This document shows, in pieces, positions 32,906 to 43,193 of a stretch of DNA of 64,000 nt. Every line of letters begins with the position of its first letter. Within the stretch, counting starts at the first letter, position 1. The translations under genes and the position numbers were made by a program. The notes beneath the pieces were generated by a model. That model was given only the letters and a program-made list of their open reading frames with translations, ran no database searches and was not told where the DNA came from. Origin of the DNA: Dipteris shenzhenensis (lineage: Eukaryota; Polypodiophyta; Polypodiopsida; Gleicheniales); the NCBI GenBank assembly GCA_047967505.1, contig CM106540.1; one strand, written 5' to 3'.

Positions 32906-33729
32906 ATGCCCGAAGGAAGAGTCTATATACGCCAAAAGCATCAAAGCCTTGAGAGAAAGAGCCTACTTCGAAAAATTAATGAAATAAGTGTTCCATGTAT
33001 TAGCATGTAAATCCCCTTGACGGAACTAATAGACACATAAGATTTTTTAAAATCCCCCCCCTTCCCCACTCCCCCTCAAGTGTGTGCCATGGGGTGTGAA
33101 GGATTAGATTCCACCCTTTGATTTTTGGTAATGTAAAAACGAACTTACATGCTTACTATGTGAACAACGGATAAGTTTCACATGACATCTATTGTGAATG
33201 AATTTTGTATTCCACAAAAAATTTACATGGAAACATATATATACCTAAATTTTGGTAAAGGCAAAACTATAAAACATATTACATCACACTATTCCTTAAC
33301 CATTTTAAATGTCAAGGTTTTGTACATGCTCTTCTTGGTTGATTATGGTCTTACTTGAGGTCTTTTTCCATGGATCAATGTCATTGCTTCCATGAGGCTT
33401 TAATTTTGATCGAAGCTAAAAGTTGTTATTGATTGAGGCTTCATAAAGGGTGGATCTAATAGTCTATGCTAATTTTTGTATAAGATATTTATTTTTACTT
33501 ACTAGATGTCTACTACAAGGATTTAAGTCTAAAAGGAAAAATAATTCTTGCTTTCCTTGGGTAAATTTTTTTGGGGTAGATCTATTAATTGTTCTCATCT
33601 TAGATTTCCTAGAGCTAGATGAGCTTCTAAGCATATAGGACGTATTTGCTTGTTGAATGTAAGATTTCTTTCTCTCATAGGATTTTTTTAGCTTTCTAAT
33701 TACTCTCGCTCATTATGTGTGAGCCTTTA

Positions 33730-33733
<4 letters not shown>

Positions 33734-33762
<29 letters not shown>
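33734..33762. repeat. AT microsatellite
   Basis: A run of AT dinucleotides lies shortly before the copia element. Confidence 0.9.
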
Positions 33763-33767
<5 letters not shown>

Positions 33768-33783
33768 ATTTATGAGAGTCAAA

Positions 33784-33788
33784 GAAAA
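33784..33788. repeat. Target-site duplication of the copia element (left)
   Basis: gaaaa directly precedes the 5' LTR and recurs at 39546-39550 directly after the 3' LTR: a perfect 5-bp duplication. Confidence 0.9.
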
Positions 33789-34513
33789 TGTTAGATATCA
33801 ATGGTCCACTCTCGTGTAACTACGTGGGAACCAGCTAACTCTACTTGTAAGCCCCCCATATGAGGAGAAGGCATTTGAGTAGCTCGGTTATCCGGTAGGT
33901 CCTAGTTTGGACACCAGATGGGGGCCATGTGTGGCCTGATCGCTAGACGGCTTTAGATAGAGTTGGCACATTGCCAACTAGGCTACATGCAAGTGCGGGA
34001 AGGCATCCCATGACTGACCGCACTGAGGGTAGATGGAGCATTTTCCGAGGCAACCCACTCTCGAGTTGTGGGGCCCGTTTGGAGCCCCAGATGATCCCGG
34101 ATGGCTCTGGGCCGAACGGACACCATAGGTAAGTTGCTCTATTTTGTGCCACGGTTCTATTGTGTGGTCGGTGGCCTATTTCGAGACTAAGTCGGCCGTT
34201 TTGAGCAGACTAGGTCGGTCACCCAGTTGGGTCTAACCGACTACGACTGGTGGCTATATAAGAGCAAGCCCATGAAGCCCATACTCATCACTGGCTATAG
34301 CAGCCCTAACTCCTTAGCATCCATCCTCTGTCCTCTACTGTTTCCAGCATGCCATCGAAGCTTCTCACATAGGAGCGCATGGCTGGGAGGTAGCGCCATC
34401 TATTGTATCAGTTTTGCAGTAATCAAATTTTTTATTCTCCATACTATCAGCTTCTCTCTCGCATACGAGATCCTGTTATCTGTTGAGCACAGACATTGTA
34501 TTGTTTTCTTACA
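33789..34513 (+). repeat. 5' LTR of the copia element
   Basis: It starts TGTTAGATATCAA and ends TTTTCTTACA. The TATA box TATATAAG is at 34255-34262. Same length as the 3' LTR. Confidence 0.92.
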
Positions 34514-34530
34514 TGGTATCAGAGCTTGGA
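34514..34530 (+). promoter_or_regulatory. Primer binding site, initiator-Met tRNA type
   Basis: TGGTATCAGAGCTTGGA begins at the base after the LTR end. Confidence 0.9.
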
Positions 34531-34578
34531 CTCTAGCAAGAAGATTTGGTAGTGTGTTTCTGTTTGAGCAGATTGTGA

Positions 34579-35547
34579 GAGATGGCCCATCCCACAAGAC
34601 TGTGAATCCCACCATTCGGCGAAAGCAGAAAGTTCGACAGCACTAACTATCTACTCTGGAAGTTCAAGATGAAGACCATCTTAAGCGCATATGAGCTTTG
34701 GGATACTACTACTGGGGTGGACGTGAAACCGGTTGCGAGACCGAATCCAGCCAATGCAAGATAATAGATAGTACCAACTGCGGATAAGATTCTCGTGTGG
34801 ACAAGAAGAAATGCAGATGCGCTGTGTTCTATTGTCTGCAGTGTAAGTGACTCTGTCATGGCATTAATTCAACATGTCACCACAGCAGAGGAGGCATGGA
34901 TGGGTCTTGAAAAATTAATATGAGACCACGAATCAGATGCAGATTCAGAATCTGGAGACTCAATTCGTGAATGCGAAACTATCTGAGTCTGAAACGGCAG
35001 AGAAGTTCATCACTAGGGTGAAGAATCTATGCGATCAGATGATTGCGATTGGCATCACCATCACCAGCGAGAATCTAGCACAAAGGTACATACGGATTCT
35101 CCCACCAAAGTACGATGGTCTTGTTACGACGCTGAATACGCAGAGGATTTTAGCGCAATGCTTCTAGAGGAGGAGATGCGTCAAAAGATGAGTACTCTAG
35201 TAGATTTGGCTTTCTTGGCTGGATCAAAGAAAGGTAAGGGTAAGGACTCTGGTAACCCATCTTCTTCTGATGATAAAAAGAGAAAGAAGAAGATCAAGTG
35301 CTTCTATTGCAACAAGGCAGGGCACAAGCAGAATGAGTGCCGAAAGAAGATTGCAGATGAGAAGAACAGAGTAAAGAAAGAGTCTAGCAATGGCACGCAG
35401 GCAGTACCAGTAGAGCTGTTTGTAGCAATTGAGGAGATTTGCACAGAGGCAGTTCATGTACCTGTGGATGAGCCTGGCAATGATGCAAAATGTCCAGCAA
35501 AAGCAAAAGGTATGATTGCTCTCAAGTCAGATGGAGTTGTAAAATAG
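34579..35547 (+). pseudogene. Copia Gag with zinc knuckle
   Basis: Gag starts near 34579 (MAHPTRL) and is broken by an early stop and shifts. A KFDSTNYLLWKFKM-type segment lies near 34625-34670. The middle is readable in 34937-35167 (SESETAEKFITRVKNLCDQM). The 35029-35547 frame carries the basic linker and a CCHC knuckle (CFYCNKAGHKQNEC, about 35299-35340), as used for RNA binding in copia particles. It is followed without a break by the Asp-protease-type region, where I see no intact active site. Confidence 0.75.
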
Positions 35548-36396
35548 TTGTCCGATGTTCTTTATGTGCCAGATATCAAGAGGAACTTGTTGTCCATTTC
35601 TGCGATCACGGATCGGGACCTCAAAGTTCACTTCGATAAGAATGGCACACATATTTGGATCTTCAAGGGAAGGTCGTTGGTAAAGGTACACGGCGCAACA
35701 ACATCTACGAACTCTCAGCTTTCAATGCTCGAGCCAATGTGAGAAACACTAAGTTGTGGCATGAGAGGTTTGGTCATCTAAACCTTAGTTCTTTAAAGGA
35801 GATGCATAAAAGTGGAATGATTGCAGACCTACCAGAAATTATAGATCTACTCAATGTATGTGAAGCTTGCATGATGGGCAAGCAACATCGGTAGCCCTTT
35901 CCTAAAGAGGCCAGCAGGGCAAAGGCTCCTCTAGAGCTTTCACACGGACCTCTGCAGAAAGATGGAGATGGAAGCTTTGGGTGGTTCCTACTACTTCATG
36001 ATGTTGATCGACGACTACAGTAGAAGGATATGGACATACTTCCTGAAGACTAAAGATGAGGCTTTTAGGAAGTTTAAGGAATGGCATGTAATGGTCGAGA
36101 AAGAAACATGGAGGAAGGTGAAGAAGTTCAGATCAGATAGAGGTGGTGAGTTCACATCAAGTGAATTCAAAAGTTACTGCAAAAGTAACGGGATCAAGAG
36201 GCAGAAACCCCCGCCACATACATCACAGCAAAATGGAGTAGCAAAGTGCAAGATGCGTGTCATCTGCGAAATGGGTAGGAGTATGATGAAAGGGAAAGAT
36301 TTTCCAAAGTCTTTCTGGGCTGAAGCATGTGACACGGCAGTTTACATTTTGAATCGTAGCTACACGAAGGCTATGAATGGGATGACTCCACTGTAG
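35548..36396 (+). pseudogene. Copia pre-integrase and integrase, catalytic Glu lost
   Basis: The pre-integrase zinc-binding segment is LWHERFGHLNLSSLKEMH with C-x2-C downstream (CEACMMGKQ, about 35755-35894). The integrase core shows the first Asp (MLIDDYSRR, about 36000) and the second Asp (RSDRGGEF, about 36130). The position that is normally Glu in QQNGVAERKNR reads Lys (codon 36244-36246), so the third catalytic residue is lost. A stop interrupts after 36394. Integrase would insert element cDNA in the nucleus; this copy cannot. Confidence 0.85.
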
Positions 36397-38055
36397 GCCT
36401 TAAACCTTCAGCTGCACATTTCAGAGTTTTTGGATGTGACTATTTTGTGCATATCCCTGATGCTAACAGGACCAAATGGGAACCGAAGAGCCGCAAGTGT
36501 ATTTTCTTGGGCTACACTAAAGAGGTGAAGGGTTACCGTCTCTATAATCCTGTTACCAAGAAGGTAATAGTAAGTCGCAATGTGGTCTTCTCAGAACAGC
36601 CGCATTAATTGGAATTGGATGCTTCCTTCCCAGACAACGAGGACCAGGATATCCATCCAATACAACCACCAACAGCAGACCGACCTCCCCCAACAGTGCT
36701 TGGGAGGATTCAAGATAAAGAAGAGGAAGAAGATCCTGTTGAACCACAATGGCAACGACCATTCCCAAAGTGGGTAAAGCAGCCTTTGGATGGTAGAGAG
36801 CCTCTAGCCATTGAGGAGGAACCATCCGAACACCGCCGGTCCAAGAGATTAGAGAAGCAAAGAAGGGCGCAGGAACACTTGGTCAACTACGCTTTGATGA
36901 GAGAGGTGATCCGTGCTAAAGAACCTTAGTGTCTTGAAGAGGCACAAGGTGATGATAGGTGGATGGAGGCTATGCAGTCGGAGTATGGCTCCATAATGAA
37001 AAACAACACTTGGGACCTTGTGGATCGACCACCAAAACGCAAGGTAATCGGCACCAAGTGGGTGTACAAGACCAAGTATAAGTCTGACGGCACGTTGGAT
37101 AAGTACAAGGCTCGGCTCATGGCAAAAGGATTCGCACAGGTACATGGTTTTGATTATTAGGATACTTTTTCTCCCACAGCTCGACTAACCACAATTCGTA
37201 GTGTTTTGGCTTTAGCAACATAGGGAAGTTGGCCCATGTTTCAGATGGATGTAAAATCCACCTTTCTGAATGGAGATCTCAAGGAGGAGGTATATGTGGA
37301 ACAACCACCAAGTTTTGTGATCCCCGGTTCAGAAGGTAAAGTCTGTAAATTGAAGAAGGCACTTTACGGGCTAAAACAAGCCCCACGAGCATGGTACCAG
37401 CGGGGAAATGGTGTCCTTGCCTATTTTCCAAATTGACAGGCTTCACATACCTTATGCATTTTTGCAACCTTGAACTTGGCAATCCTGCAACAATATTTTG
37501 GGCCTGCATTAATTTAAGTCACTATACATTAACATGACTAATGCGTTTATGCCAGATATCAATATTTGCAACTACACCGGTCCCATGTGCAAACATTGCT
37601 GCACTCAATTCAGGCATGTACGCATCCAACATAGACATCCTGCCCTTCTTCTTCCCTTTTGCTATCAAGCGACCTTTATTTTTCATATCCTCAACAAAGC
37701 ATCCATGAGGATTAAATCTGACCTACAAGCCCTGCTCAACCATTTGACCAACAATTGATGCCTGCTTTCTGCAAAACGGGTTCAGGAGGAGCCCATCTGA
37801 TGCAAATTTGTATATCTTCAGAGAAGGAGGCAGGTGTATGATCGTGGTCCTTTACGTGTACGACCTTGTCATAATAGGGAACCATGAAGAGAAGATCTTG
37901 CAGACAAAGCATTTGTTAGGAAGAGAGTTTGAAATGATAGACCTCGGACTAATGCATTTCTGTTTGGGGATTGAAGTTTGGTAAGAGCCAAAATAGATCT
38001 TCATTTCATAGCTGAATTATGTTGGAGAGATACTGAAGGCATTTGGCATGGTTGA
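36397..38055 (+). pseudogene. Copia RT, interrupted and with altered YVDD
   Basis: Readable pieces are the linker (36609-36929), the RT start (36963-37160, NNTWDLVDRPPKRKVIGTKWVYK) and the [23 protein letters not shown] block (37236-37390, ending [14 protein letters not shown]). Foreign DNA follows from about 37398 to 37745, and RT resumes with ACFLQNGFRRSPSDANLYI. The catalytic YVDD box reads YVYD (37853-37864), so one catalytic Asp is replaced by Tyr. Several stops (such as near 36927, 37158 and 37982) add to the decay. Confidence 0.85.
37398..37745 (-). mobile_element. Antisense copia pre-integrase fragment inside the copia RT
   Basis: On the minus strand this ~350-bp block encodes the pre-integrase region of another copia family, with a DIWHKRISHVNVQ segment, NIVAGLP and a following basic zinc-binding stretch. 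It is opposite in orientation to the host element and splits its RT between AWYQ and the CFLQNGFRR part. I found no target duplication, so insertion by repair or template switching is as likely as transposition. Confidence 0.7.
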
Positions 38056-38790
38056 GTGCAAGACGGCACCCCTATGGAGGTTGACGTGAAGCTCTCAAAC
38101 GAGGATTCATCACCACTGGTGGACGAAGCGAAGTACAGAAGTCTTGTGCACAGTTTGATTTACTTGTGCAACACACGACCGGACATCAGTTTTGTGGCTG
38201 GTGTACTAAGCAGGTTTTCCAATAAGTCCCGAGAGAACCATTGGAGGGCAGGGATGCGAGTGGTGAAATACATCAACGGCACACTTGATTATGGCATCAC
38301 CTATACCAAGGGAAACATCTTGACCGGATTATGTGACTCGGATTGGGCAGGAGACGTGGACAGCAGGAGATTAGTGACAGGTTACTGCTTCTCACTTGGA
38401 TCTGGAGCTGTTTCATGGGTCAGCAAGAAGCAACCCACAGTTGCTCTTTCTTCTACCAAGGCTAAGTACAAATCAACATGTTTTGCTTCTTGTGAGGCAG
38501 TGTGGTTGAGGAGGACTTTAGGGGACATGGGTTCAGTGCAGAACAAGCCTACACAGTTATCATGTGACAATCAGAGTTGCATGGCAATTGCAAAGAACCC
38601 TGTGTTCCACGCTCGCACAAAACACATTGAGATTCAATATCACTTTGTATGCAAGCTCATCATGGATGGAGAGGTTGACTTGGTGTACTGTCCGACTACA
38701 GAGAATGTTGTGGACATTTTCACAAAGGCTCTTGGAAGAGACTTGCTGGAGAGGCATCTTCATCGACTTGGCATTGGGCCGAAAAAGTAA
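38056..38790 (+). pseudogene. Copia RNase H (C-terminal part of pol)
   Basis: The frame is open for 244 codons and covers the usual end of copia pol: YRSLVHSLIYLCNTRPDISF, LCDSDWAGD, SWVSKKQPTVALSSTKAKY, LSCDNQSCMAIAKNPVFHARTKHIEI and DIFTKALGRD. The SSTEAEY motif reads SSTKAKY, so a catalytic Glu is replaced by Lys. It ends 30 bp before the polypurine tract. Confidence 0.85.
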
Positions 38791-38807
38791 GTACACTTGC
38801 AGGTGGA

Positions 38808-38820
38808 CATTGAGGGGGGG
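38808..38820 (+). promoter_or_regulatory. Polypurine tract of the copia element
   Basis: A G-rich run (attgaggggggg) ends directly at the 3' LTR start. Confidence 0.85.
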
Positions 38821-39545
38821 TGTTAGATATCAATGCTCCACTCTCGTGTAACTACGCGAGAACCAGCTAACTCTACTTGTAAGCCCCCTATATGAGGAGA
38901 AGGCATTTGAGTAGCTCGGTTATCCGATAGGTCCTACTTTGGACACCAAATGGGGGTCATGTGTGGCCGATGGCTGGACGGCTTCAGATAGAGTTGGCAC
39001 ACTGCCAACTAGGCTCATGCAAGTGCAGGAAGGCATCCCATGACTAACCGCACTGAGGGTAGACAGAGCATTTCTTGGGGTAGCCCACTCTCGAGTTGCG
39101 GGGCCCGTTTGGAGCCCTAGATGATCCCGGATGGCTCTAGGCCGAATAGAGACCGTAGGTAAGTTGCTCTATTTTGCACCACGGTTCTATCGTGTGGTTG
39201 GTGGCCCATTTCGGGACCGAGTCGGCCATTTTGAGCGGACTAGGTCAGTCACTCAGTTGGGTCTGACTGACTACGACTGGTGGCTATATAAGAGCAAGCC
39301 CATGAAGCCCAAAATCATCACTGGCTACAGCAACCCTAATTCCTTAGCATCCAGCCTCTGTCCTCTACTAGTTCCAGCATGCCATCGAAGCTTCTCACAC
39401 AGGAGTGCACGGCTGGGAGGCAATGCCACCTATAGTATCAGTTTTACAGTAATCAAAATTTTGATTCTCCATACTATCATCTTTTCTCTCTTGCATATGA
39501 GATCCTGTTATCTGTTGAGCATAGGCGTTGTATTGTTTTCTTACA
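38821..39545 (+). repeat. 3' LTR of the copia element
   Basis: Starts TGTTAGATATCAA, ends TTTTCTTACA, TATA box TATATAAG at 39285-39292. It aligns end to end with 33789-34513 with compensating 1-2 bp gaps. Confidence 0.92.
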
Positions 39546-39550
39546 GAAAA

Positions 39551-41220
39551 TGGTAATGAGTATCTTGTCCATTAATTTAGATGGCTTTCTCTATGTATTC
39601 CTTGGTTTTTTTCCTTTCGTTATGGTACTTCTCTTATTGTTAGCTTCCTTAATTCTCGTGTTAATTTAAAGTGACAGCTATATGTTATTTAAGTGGTCTT
39701 TTGTGGATCCTTTGTTTAATTAGTAAATGATTTTTTTGTGCTACATAATTATGCGTGGAATGTATTAAATTTGATTAAAAGCATGGAATGTATTGAATTT
39801 GATTAAAAGATTATTCATTAGGGAGATGATAGTGGGTAATATCCCTGAGTCATTGTTGATTTGTATTTTTTATTGTTGTGAGTTTGATCGTCATAATATA
39901 GATTAAATAGGGTCTTTGATCAATGCCTTCTCTATGCTTGGGAGGTTTTGTTAATGGCTTGTATCACTAGTTTAATGGGTTGAGTGATGGCGTGGGATGA
40001 TTCGATGCTATCTTTGATCTCTTTGTGGTCTGTCATTGGTTGCTCACTCTTGCTCTATGCTTGTTCTTGAGTTTCAATCCACTCTCATGTCTTCAAGTGT
40101 TGCCTTCACAAAAGCCTTGTTTCTTTCTCCTCATAGCAGCCTTGGTTGTTTTCATTAGCTAAGAGCCGTCAAGACTTGGAGATAGTCATAGGTCCTTCCT
40201 TTTACGTTCTTGATTGGCTTCTTATTCTGACCCATTTCATTGAAGGAGTGGCTCACGGTGAACATTTCATGCCTATCGATTCTCGGCCACTTCTAGAAGG
40301 AGGTTGCATAGCTTTTGCGAGTTTTGTGGCTGGTTGGTGTTTGGACATGGGCTTATCAATTTTGTTTCCTTGACATGTCTTCCCTCCTAGTGGCCTTTTT
40401 TCAATTGCTCTCTTTTGTGGGTGCTTGCATTATCTCTCAGTCTTAGGCAGTGCCTTCGACGTGATCCCAAGGCTCGAGTTTCTTCCCTTCTTCATTTTGG
40501 GTCCTTATACATTTTGATCTCTAACAGGTGCTGTGTGGGACTTTGCATTGACCTACCTTTCTCTAGGTGACTAACACTTACTCTTCTCTACTGCTCAGTG
40601 CTGGCACCCATTATCTAAACCATTATGATGTTTTGGCCTGCTCTTCTTCTTAACCATGTTGATCTTTGTGTCATGAGTTGGTAGCTAGGTGAGAGCTAGG
40701 TTTTCTTTTGTTTTATTCTCTCTTTAACTCAAAGGATCTGTATCAACTTTTCAAGGTGGCTATCTGGTGCTTTTCTATAGTTATTGGTACTTGGAGCATC
40801 TATCCTATTTATATCTTACCCCCTTGAAGTCTCTCGACTTCCTCATTTGTGTTTACTTTTGTTCACATTTTTGTTGAAATTTCTCCAATGTGGCACGTAA
40901 AATTTTTGCGGTGTATTCCAAGTAGGGAGGAGATGCCCATCCGTTATAGGGTCTATCGGTAGCTAAGAGTGGATGAAGTGTTTACAGTGTCCTCCATGCA
41001 CCAATAAATTTTGGAGCTTGTACAGCCAGTTATTTCAGTATATGATAAGGCGATCTGAGATTCCAACCATTTTGTGAAGGAGTGTGCTCAAAGCAGCACA
41101 ACATATTCAAGACTGAGAGTAGGTTGATTCTCGCCCGAGTATAGTAGATGCCCAAGCCTACGATGGCCTAGTTACCTGTCTACTACAGTAAGGTTTTACA
41201 AGATCTCAAGCAACTCACCG
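39551..41220. other. Spacer, no gene seen
   Basis: T-rich sequence with short incidental frames only. Nothing recognisable on either strand. Confidence 0.55.
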
Positions 41221-41224
41221 AAAG

Positions 41225-41992
41225 TCGTGTAATAGAGGCTCGTTCTATGCATGATAACATACGTGATTTATGTAAGGATCTGGGGATCAAGTGGCAAGAC
41301 GAGTTAGCCTGGTGAACCAATATCATACAAATTTTGAGACATTGGGTATTGATGTTCCACCTGAAGACCCAATCGTCTCGTTGAAGCCTAGACCCTGGAC
41401 TAGCTTACTGAACCCAAGTTCCCACCAGTGGACATCTACAGTGTTTATCCCTGGCCACCAAGGGGGCAACATTTTGAGCCACCATGTTTGCCTCCTCAAC
41501 CACCACCCACAGATGAAGCCGGGCCATCTCCCCAACTAGTTCGTATCTCACCTCCCATCCGATGAAGGCACCGATGACCCCATGGGTTCAATCCATGAGC
41601 ATCTACCTTTGAGCAATATCTAGTCTCTACCAATCCATGAGGGCATGGGTAAGGATAGCCGAGGCAAGATGTTAGTTTAGGCTAACTTCTATGTGGTTAC
41701 CAAGCATCGACCTTAGTTAGGAGCAAGAAGTGGTGGAGGCAGTCGAGCACCCGTTTTGCAGCAAGAGGTGCAGTTGATTCTGAAAAATCAACCTATAGGC
41801 GAGTAGCAATTGGCGCACCGAGTGCACACTCAAATAGAAAGCAGATCCTTAGGTAGAAAAAAAGTTGTAACAAACAAGGAAGAGAACAAGAGAAAAAAGT
41901 GTGCCGTGTTCTCTTCCTTTGACCTTAGTTTTGATAGGTTAGGGAGTGTTCATTGCAAGCTGGGGCAGCTTAGTTATATCAAGAGACTCTAA
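41225..41992 (+). pseudogene. Proline-rich coding remnant, unassigned
   Basis: One frame runs VARRVSLVNQYHTNFETLGIDVPPEDP, then after about 41405 a second frame continues as a Pro/Glu-rich tail (FPPVDIYSVYPWPPRGQ and PPCLPPQPPPTDEAGPS) to a stop near 41548. A further broken piece ends near 41992. The change of frame implies a small indel. It resembles the accessory tails of plant transposon ORFs, but no family is recognised. Confidence 0.35.
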
Positions 41993-42488
41993 TTCAATGA
42001 ATGAGCAATTGATTGTCTCCTTGGTTCTACTTGTTGCAATACTTCACTAAGTGTGAAGTGAGTGTAGTAACTCGGTATTCTCCCATCATCACATGGTTCT
42101 TCCCCATTAGCTAGCCCTGACCTTCAAGTGTTAACTATTGGCACTAGTTCTGCACCTGAGCACCCTTATCTTAGGATTGCAAGAGCGAGCATACTCACAA
42201 AGCACAGCACCAGGTTGGAAATTAAATCGAGTAGTTTTGAGTTAGCAAGGTGAGTGATCAGACTAATTAATGCTTATGCCACTAAAAGGGAAAAAGCAAT
42301 TAAAGCATATAACAATACACTTAAAATTTAGTTGAAGCGAGAATTGTACAAACCACATAAAGTTAAGCAGTGCGTATAAGGTATAAGAGCCAAGGTGAAG
42401 GGACAAGGGAAGCAGGGGGGGATTCAAATCTTCTATATGTATTAATTGGTAATTAGAGGATGAAGGGGAAAAGGGAAACCTGAGTAAG

Positions 42489-42518
42489 TGGGGAGGGGGG
42501 AGGAGGGGGGGGGGGGGG
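42489..42518 (+). other. G-run, potential G-quadruplex
   Basis: GGGG-A-GGGGGG-AGGA followed by about 14 Gs. Four or more G-tracts with short loops meet the usual quadruplex pattern. Confidence 0.7.
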
Positions 42519-43025
42519 TAAGAAAATTATTAAACGTCTATGATTATTAAATACTTTGAGGGGGTTTACATACATGTTACAGAGAGTAAGTCAAGGATTT
42601 ACATAATTAAAATTTAATACGTGGGCATGTGAACATCTCCTCAAGGAGGAGAAGATTAATTTACCAACATTGCCATGACACAATGGTCATAGGAAAAAAG
42701 GGGTGTTCGTTATTAGATAAAGACTAAAAGTACCTACACTGGGGATTGGTGCATTACGAGAATAAGAGTGGGACCCAAAGAACCATAAAAAAACTTACAA
42801 TAAGGAATTTAGATCAGAAAAATCACACAAAAAAGGGGGAGAAAACCTCTATATTGGTAGACGCCATGTATCATTGTTCCATCAATGAGATTCCCTACAA
42901 CCACACACATGAAAGAATTGAAAAGGAGTTGATGTGTGGATGAGTGTATGTGTCATATTTTCTTATGTATACTGAGATACAAATCAAATTTGTATGCAAT
43001 ATCCCAAAGGTACATATGATAGAAG

Positions 43026-43193
<168 letters not shown>

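Larger units (their letters stand above)
33789..39545 (+). mobile_element. Complete but inactive Ty1/copia element (5757 bp)
   Basis: Two 725-bp LTRs, an initiator-Met primer site, Gag, pre-integrase, integrase, RT, RNase H, a polypurine tract and a 5-bp target duplication are all present. Stops and frameshifts break the polyprotein throughout. By eye the LTRs differ at some 30 or more of the first 350 bases, mostly C/T and G/A changes, so this insertion is much older than the gypsy element at 18526. Confidence 0.92.

Noticed and set aside
40146-40373. 75-codon frame with hydrophobic stretches
   Set aside because: No motif, no coding-like neighbours; length is expected by chance.
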